The notes beneath the pieces are model-generated. The model was not told the DNA's origin and did no database searches. It saw only the letters and a list, made by a program, of their open reading frames with translations. Shown here in pieces: positions 48,701 through 60,021 of a DNA stretch of 64,000 nt. Source of the DNA: Alisma plantago-aquatica (taxonomy: Eukaryota; Streptophyta; Magnoliopsida; Alismatales; Alismataceae); NCBI GenBank assembly GCA_963693085.1, contig OY856410.1:881751335-881815334 (forward strand), in the 5' to 3' direction. Position numbers and translations under genes: made by a program. Each line of letters begins with the position of its first letter. Within the stretch, counting starts at the first letter, position 1.

Positions 48701-50590
48701 CAAGACTAGATCTTATGTCAAATAGTAAGTGAAGAGGTTATCGATGAAGATCTAGCATTTCAACCAAGAATTCTACAGAATTTATTTTGCGGGGTAAAGA
48801 AAATAGAAAGAAAAGCATGAAAACTTACCAAGATTAGAACTCAAGATTTCTTAGGAGCTTGATCCCTACATTAAATGAAAATCCTCCAAAATCATCTTTC
48901 AGTGCTTCTTCTTCAAGGATTTGTCATACATAATTCCAAAAGAACTTATTATAGAGTTGGGCTGAATTTGATCAAATATATATGGTTATAATTACAAATA
49001 TTGCATTTTAAACCCTTGTTTAAATATGTACATGCTATGGGATCTTATTTGGTTGAGTAAAACCATTATTTGGTAGTGACTAGTGGCACTCAGTAGATCA
49101 ACTAGCAAACCTATGTCCATCTAGCTAGTCATACTTAGTCAGACGACTAGCACTTTATTTGACTAAAAATAGCCCAAACTACAATGCCCCAAGTAGCAAC
49201 CAGAGGCAAGAACATATATTTCCTGGGTTTACTTGTTCATCCAATTTGGATGATCCATTAATGCCCAAGTCGATTGACAGAGAGGACAAACTCGACCAAA
49301 ACTTGGCTAAGGTCGGCTAGCAACCCCAATGGGTTAGATAACCCCTAGGGTTCCTAAACCCTACCTAAGGTTCAAAAGATCATTGATATGCCTCTGATCA
49401 TTTCAAACATTGTTGATACTTAGAACATTTTTAGTAAGTTTTATGAAGGTAAATTCCAAAATACCCTTGGAATGCTAATTTACCCATAATAAAGGTTTCA
49501 ATTACCAAACCAAGATAATCATTTCTTAACCATATCGTGCATGTACATTTCAAATTAATTATGTTGTTCATCATCTGATATTAAGGAATGGTAAATCACA
49601 TACTTAAAGAAATAAAATGCAACTAGGGATAAAGTAAGAAACAATACCTAACACACTATCTAGGTTGGAGGGTTTTGACTCTTTATTATTAGAAACTCCC
49701 TAATTCTTGTTCGGCCATTGGAATTCTAGACTCTGATGCTTTTTTGGGTTCTTTTTATACAGGTTCAGCCCATGTCTTATTATAAACTACTTGTGTCTTT
49801 GACTTTATAAGTTGATAATTTATTTGATTAGCTTATTGGGTCTTCCTAGGTCATTATGGTGACCTAGAGAATTGTAAATGCTATAACATTGACTTCTTTC
49901 TTTAGATTCACAGTTCTTGTGAGGATCGTTGGTGAAGTAATTCTGATATCAAAACTAGATTTTCAAAAGTAACACTATAATGTCAAATTATTTGACATGT
50001 GCATTCATAGATACATACATTGTAAAACATAAAAAAATGGACCTAAGACTTTTAAACATTAAATGAAGGAAAAGGTGAGTTTTTACTATTTATAAGTGGG
50101 GTATATAGAAAATAATTAATGAACTTTAAATATGTGACAAATAAGTGAGGTCTTTAACCTAAGATCTTATGTGCAGCACCACCATACTTATGTCTTGGGA
50201 TGGTTAGGAACCCCCAATAATTCTATTGTAGATAGCACTTCCAACATATGATTACATGAGTGAGATCTTTTTGGTTCTCGAGTGATTTCAATGATGAAAA
50301 TGAAATAAAACATGCATTCATGATCTATTTGATAAAAAAATATGATATGAGACAACAACTGATAATGACGTTCTAATACTCACATCTATGTACCATCATT
50401 GTATCTTATTTAAACACAAGTAAAAACTTACAATTATGAATTGACTAATGTAATACAAATGGCATCAATGCATTCATGGTTGAGAAAAGGTCAAGAAACA
50501 CCAAGGGTGGGTCTATTTTATTTCAAGAAAATGTAGTACATGGTTTGATAAAGTCTTATTTCTATCTATTTGACTTGATGTGTTTATCCT
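45710..50590. other. AT-rich sequence, no gene recognised
   Basis: No protein motif, RNA gene or terminal repeat found. The reverse complement of about 48650-49650 has the general style of Ty3/gypsy LTRs (interspersed 'aaccctagg', 'gggtaaatt', 'cctttattatggg'), possibly a very old copy, but no termini are visible. Confidence 0.4.
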
Positions 50591-53243
50591 TGTAATGACC
50601 CCTATTCAAGTATATTGGTCATATAACTTCAAGAAAACATACTTAAGTGTAAGAAAATTAAATAACTATCATATTGATGTGTGTATTCCTAATTAGATGG
50701 TAAATTGGAGAATGAAACCCTAATTAATATATAATAGTCACCCCAAGTTGGAGGTTCCTCTTTAATTGGGTTAGGTTAAGGTTGGCATTTAATCAATTAA
50801 TGTCACATATTGTTAAGTTATTGTGATTTAAGTGGACCCTAACTGGTCGATGCTTTTCAAAATGTTAGAATGATTTCTAAAGGAAGAAGTTTTAGATCTA
50901 GAGGAATCTAATCATGTTATATCTCTTAGGCTCTAGTATTCAGCCTTTATTTGAATTAAGTTCACAAGAATTTGATTCCAAATAATGAATGACATGTTTG
51001 AATGCTTAGATGTGTATAAGTCTAAAGTTTTGCATTTTTATCAACTCAAAATAGAATTATGTTAATCTTTGGGTTTATGTAATAAACGATAGGTGAAAAG
51101 TGTGGATTTGTCGATTACAACTAAATTGGTCTCAAACAATAGAGGGGAGAGCTGAATACCCATATATTGTTGGTTGATCATCCTCATATGTTCAATAATG
51201 GTGGAATGAAATATTTTTGCTTCATAAACAAATGTAAATTAGTATATGCATCACATAACAACATCACTCGCCATCAAGTAAAATATATAGAAATTAATCC
51301 ACATGTTACTTAATCACGCTTCATGGTAAACAAAAAACATAATTAAACCCCAAAAGAAACATAATTCAAGTTACAGATGGTATTATCGACGAAATCGTTC
51401 ATGGGCATCGTGTTAATTTCTTATTGGCCAAACATTAATGTAATGTTGACCAAACGTGGACTTGAATTTCAGTATGTTTTGCTCCTAGTACACAAATATG
51501 CTTATTAGGTAATTTTAAATTAGTATTAAACCACCTCATAAGTCATATACATTATGAAGAAATTAAATTATTAGATAATGTGAATATTAGTACAAAAAGT
51601 TATTAAGCAGTATATAAATACAATTATTACTACAAGATATTATTAAGTACCCCCAAACCCGATTCTTCAACTTTGTCAACTCAAAACTACTCCATCTTGA
51701 ATTCGAACTAGATTTAAAAATTGAGTAGTTATGAGAAACTCCTAATATATTTACCAATTTAAGTTTTGGTCTAGCACATACATGTCCGGTTAGAAAATGA
51801 GCTATAATTATACATACATATCCTACCGTTAATGGGTCAAAGCATCTGGTGTACTCTATCGTGATCCAACTTTGCAGAAAATTAAAATAGTATGAGGATC
51901 AAAATATTCTTCGCAGTCACATGGTACTGTAAATTTGAAATACTACAAAGAAGGTATCCATGGTCAAATATTTGACCTGATTTCGTTACATTTTGGGGGT
52001 GATATGCATGAAATATTGTAAAAATCGTATTCAAAATAACTGCACAAGAACACCCTATACTTATGTCAGATTCTTGCAAACCTACTAACCTTATCACCCT
52101 TGAACGTCGTCTTTCAGGGGAAGAGGTCTGGTTTGAACATAGTCTTAGCTTGCTCTTCTATTGCCATGTCAAGTACCTCTTCTCCGATGTATATTGGAAC
52201 TCACGAAGTCAACTCTTTCTCCTTGATCTTGTTTCATTTCAGTCATGACTGGACCTTGGGCCCGCCAAACTAACACTCACGTCTGACGTATTAAGAATCT
52301 CTTCTTTTCCAATCCAATTCTGAAGAGTTGCTCAAATCAACTTCCTTCTTAGAGGGAAAAGTTTCAAACAAAAGACGGTAGTGAAATGACAAAAGTTTGC
52401 AACACCACTCTAGAATATTTTTTTATTAGCTCAAATTCGTTCTAGAAATAATAACAACGTAAAGCTTTGGAGTAGTGCACATATGAAAGATATCATCACA
52501 CAGAATAGCATGAATGCAAGTAATTCTAACGTGTAAAGTGCCTTCAAGGAGGGATCTTTGCAAGGGTTGGAACAATTGGTGTTGTACCTTTAACTGCTAT
52601 TGTTAGCCTTTTCACTAGGTCTAACGTGAGCGCAGACGTTTTGGAACGAAAAGCTAATAGGACTAGGGATGAGCATAATTTAACTAGACCCATTAACTAA
52701 ATGGTTAATTAGGTTGCAGTTAATTTTGTTCGGCGTTTACTTGGCCAATTTATTTTGGCTAATTGAATACTCTAGATCGATTAAAAAAATTGTGTTTAAT
52801 AAATTGAATCCATCTATTAGTCACATAATATGTTAGTCGCAGATTATCTGGTTAAACAACTACTAGATCAATTACAAAAATACTTTGTGTTTGATTAATT
52901 GAATCAATATGTTAGTCACATAATATATTAGTCGCAGATTATCAATAGAAAATTATACATGTATACATACTATTGTACCTTGATCTCAATAAAACCTCCA
53001 ATTTATGTCCCATTTAACCTTTGGTTAAACATTATAGTCTCTAAAATGATGTAATACTACCTTGCTACCATTATTGATTATAAAATAATGATTACTTTCT
53101 TTCTACTGACACTAATATACAAGTGTTTTTTTAGTTAACCAAGTTAACAAACTAAAATCACTATTAATTGGTTAACCAAAATCAAATTAATCAAACTATT
53201 TCAAGTAGGTTAGTGGTTAATTAATAAAATTGCAAATTAATTG
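50591..53243. other. AT-rich sequence with possible LTR start and local duplication
   Basis: 'tgtaatgacccctattcaag' at 50591 looks like a gypsy LTR start, but nothing downstream supports it. Around 52805-52851 and 52901-52943 a block containing 'ttagtcacataatatNttag' + 'tcgcagattatc' is duplicated at about 95 bp spacing. From 52690 to 53250 the sequence is rich in 'ggttaaccaaa'-like motifs. No gene recognised; the frames at 51882-52248 are not convincing. Confidence 0.4.
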
Positions 53244-53459
53244 ATTAACCAAACCAATCATCAACATCATCATCAAGTAAGCCTCAATCCCAACCATGTG
53301 GGGGCCATCTATATGGCTCCTTCTTTTTCAATCAGTTTTGTTATGTCTCATACTCTAATCAATATGTAAAGATTCAAAATCTCTCTTTATAAGTTCTTCC
53401 CAAGTCAATTTAGGTTTGCCTCTGCTTCTTTTAGTTGTGCTTGACTCAATAACATTGCT

Positions 53460-53690
53460 TCAAATAGGTGCACTTGTCAGTTTACGTTGCACATGATCAT
53501 ACCATCGTAGACGGCCTTCACGCAACTTGTCCTCGATGCTCACCACTCCCACTTTATTTCTAATACAGTCATTTCTCAAATGATCTTTTCTCATTTTCCC
53601 GCACATCCATCTCAGCATACACATTTCAACTACATTCATCTTGTTGAGACCTTGTATCTTCACTGTCCTACATTCACTCCCATATAGCAT
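53460..53690 (-). pseudogene. RTE LINE ORF2 C-terminal domain
   Basis: The 76-residue frame starts MLYGSECRTVKIQGLNKM and contains VVEMCMLRWMCGKMRKD, VVSIEDKLREGRLRWYDHVQ. This is the highly conserved C-terminus of plant RTE ORF2 (canonical MLYGSECW..K......M.VAEMRMLRWMCG.TRKD). It is read without stops here, but upstream frames are broken. Function of this segment is unclear; it may help target RNA binding. Confidence 0.9.
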
Positions 53691-53786
53691 GGTTGGTCGT
53701 GTAGTTGTTATATAAAACTTGCTTTTTCATCTGAGAAGGATCTTTTGGTCACATACTACTCTAATTGCACTCCTCCACTTCAACCA

Positions 53787-54726
53787 TCATGTTGTGATCA
53801 TATGACAAACATCATCTTGAACCTCATCCTCTTTATCAATAATAGAGCCCAAGTAACGAAACTTATCACGTATTGGTACATCTATTCCATCCAAATTGAA
53901 CCCACCATTAACAAATTTAGATTGGCTAAAATTGAAATGTATATATTCAGTTTTGCTTCTACTGAGCATAAATCCATTAGATTTCAATGTATTTCTCTAA
54001 AGTTCAGCTTTATCATTCAATACATCTTTTCTTTCATTAGTCAACACAATATCATCAGCAAATAATATGCATCAAGGGATATTATCTTGAACATGCTTTG
54101 TCAACTCATCATTAACAAGAACAAATAGATATGGGTTGAGTGTTGATCCTTGATGTACCCCAGAGATGATAGGAAAAGTTTGTGTCTCTCCTCCGGGAGT
54201 CCCAACACTTGCAGTTGACCAATCAGACATGTAATTTATTTAGGTCGATATATTGGATAGGCACACCCTTTTTATGCAAAACCCTCCATAACACTTCCTT
54301 GGACACTCGATCATATGCCTTTTCCATATCCATAAACACCATATGAAGATCTCTTTTATTTTCTCTATACTTCTACATAAGCTTCCTTATAGCATCAGTT
54401 GTTGATCTTCCCAGCATAAAACCAAACTGGTTGTCTGATATTTATATAATCAATCTTAGCCTTTACTCAATAATCCTCTCCCAAAGCTTCATAGTGTGTC
54501 TCATCAACTTGATACTTTTGTAGTTTGTGTAGAACTGAACATCTCCTTTGTTCTTGTAGATCGAGACAATAGTACTATTTCTCCATTCATATGGCATCTT
54601 CTTTGTCTTCATAATCTTATTAAAGAAATTTGTTAAACACACATCTCCTTGATCCCCCATACTATTTCGTACATCAATGGGAATACCGTCTAGACCACAT
54701 GCCTTTTTCATTTTCATCTTTTTCAA
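53787..54726 (-). pseudogene. RTE LINE reverse transcriptase remnant
   Basis: The N-terminal fingers at 54463-54726 read KKACGLDGIPIDV, KKMPYEWRNSTIVSIYKNKGD and NYKSIKLMRHTMKLWERIIE, matching RVT_1 of RTE. The usual GPDGIP is here GLDGIP. Palm segments follow in other frames (54080-54300), with GGETQTFP-like and HQGSTLNPYLFVL pieces and the catalytic FADD at 54051-54062 (FADDIVLT). The 53787-53987 frame (GFMLSRSKTEYIHFNFS, IDVPIRDKFRYLGSIID) is the RT thumb region. At least four frame breaks occur. The enzyme would prime cDNA on nicked target DNA. Confidence 0.88.
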
Positions 54727-54762
54727 AGCATTCTTGACCTCAGAAAGTGAAACTCGTTGTGT

Positions 54763-55276
54763 CTAAGTGATATTTCTTGGATTCATGTCACCCGAGTCTC
54801 TTACAATGTTCATAGTATCTCCATTGTAAAGCTTATGAAAGTAGTTTCTCCATTGGTTCTTTATATCATCATCCTTCACTAACACTCTACAATCTTCATT
54901 CTTGATGCATTTTAGTTGACTCAAGTCTCTTCCTTTCCTTTCTCTTATACAGGCCATTTTATAAATATATTTTTTCCTTCTCTAGTGTTCAACTTTTTAT
55001 ATATCTCATCAAACTATCCAGACCTTGCCTCTTGAACTGCCTTCTTAGCATCTTTCTTTGTTTGTTTGTATCTCTAAAAAGTTGCATCATCTCTGGATCT
55101 GGGCAAGCTTCTATAGATCTCCTTTTTGAGTTTAATAGCATTTTATACTTTATCATTCCACCACCAAGTCTCTTTCTATAGAGGCCCACACCCTTTGGAC
55201 TCTCCCAAAATCTCTTTAGCAATTTTGTTATGCAGACGTTCATACTTTTCCACATAGAGTTAACATCAGAATCCAA
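54763..55276 (-). pseudogene. RTE LINE endonuclease-RT linker
   Basis: Frames at 54989-55276 (WESPKGVGLYRKRLGGG, MIKYKMLLNSKR) and 54763-54957 (KGRDLSQLKCIKNEDCRVLV, IKNQWRNYFHKLYN) fit the conserved linker of RTE ORF2 between endonuclease and RT. Non-colinear frames show indels. Confidence 0.75.
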
Positions 55277-55449
55277 GCTTCAAGTTCTCTTTTTGATGAG
55301 TTTATCATAAAATGTCAATTTCTTTTCTCCTTTAAGATTCCATTACTTGATCTTTCTATCTTAACGTTTGTTATGCTTACCTTTGTTGATCTTCATATTC
55401 ACATCCAAAACAACCAGCCTATGAAGGATGGTGAGTTCTTCCGTAGGGA

Positions 55450-56110
55450 TCACTTTACAGTCCTTGCATACTTTTCTATCCAGTCGTCTAGTAAGGATGC
55501 AATCAATTTGACTACAATTGTGCCCACTCTTGAAAATAATAAGATGAGGGTCTTTTTTCTTGAAATGTGTACCAAGATCATATCATAAGCAACTACAAAA
55601 TTCAAAATCCTCTCTCCTTCTTCATTTCTGCTGTCATATCCAAGACCTCCATGAACTCTCTCATATCCAACATCGGTGTTCCCCACATGGCCATTTAAGT
55701 CACTCTCAATAATAATCTTCTCCCCTATCGATATTTCTTGCATCACTTCATCTATATTATCTCAGAATTCCTTTTTTGCCTCCTCACTAAGGCCAACTTG
55801 GGGGCATAAGCGCTAATAATATTGAAAATCTTTGCCCCAAGAACAACCTTGATAGCTATTATTATGTCCCCCATTCGTGTGATCTTGACGACATCATCCT
55901 TCAACATATTGTCAACAATAATTCCAACGCCATTTATATGTTTGTCAATACTTGTATACTAAAATTGTATACCCTGTGTCTCCAATCTCTTTACATTGTT
56001 CAACTGTCCATTTGGTTTCCTGCAAGCAAATAATGTTAACTTTTCTTCTAATCATGATATCAACTATCTCTGAAGACTTCCCTGTCAAAGAGCCAATATT
56101 CTAGGATCCC
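55450..56110 (-). pseudogene. RTE LINE apurinic-like endonuclease remnant
   Basis: The 98-residue frame at 55450-55746 contains SDLNGHVGN, GGLGYDSRNEEGERILNF and YDMILVHI, the exo-endo-phosphatase family C-terminal half; the usual catalytic GDLNGHVG has lost its first Gly to Ser. Upstream to about 56110, pieces such as RRKVNIICLQETKWTVEQ, the active-site ETK segment, and KIFNIISAYAP are readable in other frames. The domain nicks target DNA to start insertion. Frameshifts and stops inactivate it. Confidence 0.82.
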
Positions 56111-56469
56111 ACTCTAATCTATTTTTGTTAAACTTGCTTTTTTGCCTGTCTCCTTCAAAAAGATTGCCCTTGCATATTTTTTACTACATCGAGGCAATGA
56201 TGTAGCGGAACTAGCTTCTTTACCCACACCCGCCCAAGGTGTGGGAACCCTTATTTTTCCTTCAACACAACTAGGCCCATTGTGTTGAAACCTCTTTGTA
56301 TATTTATCACTACACCCAGGTGTTGATGCAACGCATCGCTATGTAGGAATGTGCTCCAACAAATTTTATAAGGATCCATGTCAAAAAAGAGTGAAAAAAA
56401 TTGATGACTAGCTGTCAACCTACCACCAACCCTCCTCCTTCACCTGGACTTGGGACTAACTACTTTTAC

Positions 56470-56523
56470 ATAGCATAGAATGTACGAAAACATAAGCTAG
56501 CATAGAATGTACGAAAACATAGG
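56470..56523. repeat. short tandem duplication in RTE 5' region
   Basis: 'agcatagaatgtacgaaaac' + 'ata' occurs twice, at about 56473-56495 and 56500-56522, period 27 bp. Confidence 0.8.
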
Positions 56524-56545
56524 CGGGGTTAATTAACCGAACCAA

Positions 56546-56958
56546 ATTAACCATAAACTCAAAAATATTCAAATGTTTGACCCTAGGTAAGACTAGATGA
56601 GAATGTTCATCCAATTTTAGTATATTCTATATTTTTATGAAATTAACAAATATGCAACTGAAACATACATGAATCAGCTATTGTATGACATAGACAATAA
56701 AGCATCAAAACACTGCTAGATCAATATGTTCATGAGACGAGTTGTAGTATTCAAGCAACAATACATCATATCGATACATTTATGCAGATGAATATCCATA
56801 CAATTAGGTTTGAACATATGAAAAGGCAACTCTAACCACATCAAAGTAGGAAAGAGCACATAAAACTTGAAACATTAAAAACTAGGCCAACATAATAATA
56901 GTGTGCGCCATTACTAAAACTTAAAAAAATCATAAGTTTGCAAAGACAAATGCATTAA
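56546..56958. other. AT-rich spacer, no gene recognised
   Basis: Only short chance frames; no motif or terminal repeat seen. Confidence 0.5.
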
Positions 56959-57331
56959 GGGCATGTTTGGTTGGGTTGTAAACCAACGTGTGCAGCTACA
57001 AGTACATGCCAGTTCCAACGTTTTACGTTACAAAACTGAGAAAACAGACCACGCGCTGATGGGGCGCAGTTCCATTTCCGGAAGTATCACGGCATCGATT
57101 ATAAACCAGCTATTGTAGACAGTTTTGGTTTCCGATTTGAACGACTACTATTTTAATGACAGCTGTCATTTACATCTGTAAACTACATAAAACCAGACGT
57201 TTACAAAGCAAAATTATGCATTCAATCTACTAGGCACCAGACGGACATGTTGGGGCTCCGATTCATTACTTCTAATTTCCTGTTTTAGAATTCATGATGT
57301 TGGTTGATTTTACATCCAATCAAACTAGTCC
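56959..57331. mobile_element. Tourist-like MITE (PIF/Harbinger type)
   Basis: A 373-bp non-coding element with imperfect terminal inverted repeats. The left end is 'gggcatgtttggttgggttg' and the right end, reverse-complemented, 'ggactagtttgattggatgt'; about 20 of the first 29 positions match without gaps. It is flanked by 3-bp duplications TAA at 56956-56958 and 57332-57334. GGGC.TGTTTGGTT ends and TAA/TTA target sites are typical of Tourist MITEs mobilised by PIF/Harbinger transposases. It encodes nothing. Confidence 0.65.
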
Positions 57332-57334
57332 TAA

Positions 57335-57870
57335 ACCAAATTTGTGAAATAGTGAAAACAAAAAATAAAAATCAACAGTCAAGTCAGCATAAAACTGAGA
57401 AACGGCAATCAAAGTGGGGAAACGGAGTCAATGCTCTAGACTATTAACCAGAACCAAAAAGTAAATAATAAATGCTAGCGATAACGAAAGTGTCTCAATA
57501 ACATACATGTATTCGTGGTCTAAACGTGTGGGGAAGGGGGAAATGGATGTATGTGTGGGAAGAATGTGAAATATAATTTGAAATTTTGACTATAAGAAAA
57601 AACAAAGTAGATATAACAAGTTCGAGGACAAATTATAAGAGAGCCAAGGGCAACGCTATAGGCACATGCAACAAAGACGAACAAACAAAATCATTTCAAA
57701 GCAATGCAATTGATCCAGTACAACTAAAAGAAGAAGAGACGGAATAAAGTAAATTTGCTTTAAAAAGAGACTTAGTGTTTGCATCTTGATGAGAATATGA
57801 CCCATAAAAGACATTTAAGTATTAAAAAAAAGCACAATTGCAAGCAAATTGACTAACAGAGAAGAACGCA
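57335..57870. other. AT-rich spacer, no gene recognised
   Basis: No motif seen; GC content rises sharply near 57880 where the L1 LINE 5' region starts. Confidence 0.5.
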
Positions 57871-58361
57871 ATTTCAGCCATCAACGTGTTGTGAACACAG
57901 CCAGCTGAGTTTCCAACGGCTCGCTAGGGGGTGCTCCAACACTCTCCCCCCCCCAACACCCCACCCCGGCGCTTTGACTCCTCCATCGACCGTCGCGGCC
58001 GCCAGGACACTCCTCACCGTCCTGTCACGCAGGCACAACCCAGGGTTGCAGTTAACACACCCCTCTCCGGACTCCCCTGATTTTTGCAAGATTTACACGT
58101 CTAAGATCACATCAGTCATCGCATCAGTTCTCTTGCCCTCACATCTAGGGCCTCCTTTTGATCAACTGGCAACCATCCTGCTGGTGGTGAATGCACCCCC
58201 CCCCTCATAACATCATGAGGACGGGCAGTATCATCGCGACCCTCTACTCTAAGAGAAAGAGGAAAGGGCACACCCTCCTTCTTGCTCCGCTCGCCGCTCA
58301 CCACACCAGCCGAAACGCTAAGCTCCAAAGCTTCTCTACATCCTCTACCCACACTTCAACC
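57871..58361 (+). other. GC-rich 5' UTR of the L1 LINE
   Basis: C-rich sequence with poly(C) runs (near 57948 and 58196) and no convincing frame before the ATG at 58362. In L1 elements such a region carries an internal promoter, but no motif is specific enough to mark one. Confidence 0.5.
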
Positions 58362-59126
58362 ATGGCAGGCCCGCCCAAGAAGGCCTTCCACGAATACTCA
58401 CCCATGGAATCGCTGGACATCGTCATCCCACTAGAAACCCTAAGAGAACTTATCATTCCACATGACTGGTGATACCTCGAAGGGAAACGCATTCGCCAAG
58501 GAACCATCACCCTGCAGTTCGGTTGGAATTACATCTTCCTCAAGGTCGCAACTGACATAGACGGAAACTGGTTTACTACCAGAGGTTGGGATGAATGGGT
58601 CAAACTTGTGGACCTTAACATCGGCCAGAGACTGTTCATCCGCCCCACCGGTAATATGGAGATTGAGGCATGGGTATATACCGCTGACTACTAGATGCCC
58701 GATAGGTTCATCTACTTTACGGTCACTAGAGAAGAGTACGAGCGCATGCACGAACAGAGGTGCCACACCCCACCAGACTCTGATACTGACTCCAGCGAGA
58801 TGACAGAAGAGACATACTTCCGCGCCCACTACCTACCCTACATAGATGGGGGCCGACTTTGCCCGATCATCATCCACAGCAACCCCGAAGAAGAACCCCA
58901 TGTAGCCCCTCCACACCGACCAGCAAAAAGGAAGACGATCCCATCATACATCTGGCGATCTCAACTGTGGCCACGCAAATCACTTACTGCCACAGCCACA
59001 CCGAAGCAGTGCCACCGCGATCGCAACATCTCAGAGCCCACCCGCACTGAGGTACACACCCTACGCCTTATGGAATTACATGTTCAGATTATCTTCATCC
59101 TTTCTTTCTCCCCCGGTTTCGCATAA
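58362..59126 (+). pseudogene. LINE ORF1 N-terminal part with B3-like domain
   Basis: From ATG 58362 (MAGPPKKAFHEYSPMESLD) one frame runs to 59126 with two in-frame stops, TGA at 58470-58472 and TAG at 58692-58694. The frame on both sides stays meaningful, so these are nonsense mutations in a once-open frame. Residues from about 58404 to 58685 look like a plant B3 DNA-binding fold: a leading IPLETLRELIIP strand, then IFLKVATDIDGNWFTTRGWD, then EWVKLVDLNIGQRLFI and a closing IEAWVY strand. That parallels B3's 'W.V......W.FT.GW.EFV....L..GD.L.F' pattern. An acidic/Ser-rich stretch (PPDSDTDSSEM) and a Pro-rich basic linker follow. The B3 reading is my inference from pattern, not a search. It could instead be an unrelated beta-rich fold. 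Confidence 0.6.
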
Positions 59127-60021
59127 GATTTGCACTCTGAAGACGGTGAAGCACCCTTCCATCTCTTTAGGTATCTCCTCGGCTTCTACCACATCCAACA
59201 TTGAACATCCGAGTACCCCGCTCCCTTCGCCATCGTCACAATCGGAGCTCTCGCCCGCCTCCTTGAACCCCACCATGACAACCCTCTCTAACCTTACCTC
59301 GCTCGCCATACACATCCCATCTCATGTACCCTCTCACCCCTCACCCCCTCTTCCCCCGCCCTCCCACTACACCAGCTTAGAGCTGATTTCGACACATCTC
59401 CACGAACACCTCACACGCCTAGCTCCACCAAGCTCCCCACCTCTGCCCAATCCTGAAGATATTTGGATCACACCCAGACGAAAACATTTCAGGCACATCA
59501 AACCCCGACCAAGGTGCTTCAAATGCCTTGAAGTCGGCCACATCCAGCGCTTCTGCCACAAGCTACGGGCTTTCCTCAGATGTCGTTCCACTCTACATCT
59601 TGCCAAATTCTGCGATGTTGGAAACATGCAAACACTCTCTGCACACAACCGCTTCTCCCCCCTTTGTAATCTCGATTATACTACCCCATCATTGCATATC
59701 CGCATTCCTACCAATCTGAACATTACTGACGCTGCACCCCCACAGACCTTTTGTGATAACCGAAACCCACAACTTTCCCGGCCCTTGAAACCACCCCCTG
59801 CAGTCTCTCGGCTCCCCCCGCCACTCAGCCAAACCAATCTGCTTTGCCACCTCTCTGCACGCAGACACCCTCAGCACTGGTACACCACCCTCGACGTGGT
59901 TTCCCCATGCCATGCACAACCTCCACTCCCCGGGAACACTACATGCACAGCCACGCCATTCACGGGTCCAACCCGGATAGCATATCTCACATCTCACAGT
60001 TTCATCATAAGTACCCCCTAG
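59080..60021 (+). pseudogene. LINE ORF1 middle part with CCHC zinc knuckle
   Basis: A 313-residue frame with a long Pro/Ser-rich spacer, then KPRPRCFKCLEVGHIQRFCH, a CX2CX4HX4C knuckle at 59515-59556. A second, decayed knuckle-like segment follows (LRCRSTLHLAKFC), which has lost its first cysteine. Paired knuckles of this kind occur in ORF1 proteins of plant L1 LINEs and bind nucleic acid. The frame is shifted relative to the B3-like part (break near 59080-59126) and again relative to the RRM-like part (near 59844-60021). Downstream is another Pro-rich spacer. Confidence 0.8.

Larger units (their letters stand above)
53258..56531 (-). mobile_element. RTE-clade LINE, near full length, degenerate
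   Basis: About 3.27 kb, close to the usual ~3.2 kb of plant RTE elements. On the minus strand it has endonuclease, RT and the characteristic C-terminal MLYGSEC...RLRWYDHVQR domain, then the 3' end 'aggcttacttgatgatgatg', a short trinucleotide-like tail typical of RTE instead of poly(A). A probable 14-bp TSD with one mismatch flanks it: attaaccaaaccaa at 53244-53257 and attaaccgaaccaa at 56532-56545. The 5' region (56100-56530) shows the Pro/Cys-poor leader style of plant RTEs ('cttgggactaactac', 'acataggcgg'). All domains carry stops and frameshifts. Single-ORF architecture, no ORF1, as in RTE. Confidence 0.88.

Noticed and set aside
50591..50610. Gypsy LTR start 'tgtaatgacccc'
   Set aside because: No matching terminus, TSD, PBS or second LTR could be found.
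53257..53280. 'atcatcaacatcatcatcaa' as an independent microsatellite
   Set aside because: It is the short repeated tail of the RTE LINE on the minus strand.
58362..58850. Host B3 transcription-factor gene
   Set aside because: The frame continues into a Pro-rich spacer and is followed by LINE knuckle, endonuclease and RT on the same strand, so I assign it to the LINE, keeping captured host sequence as an alternative.
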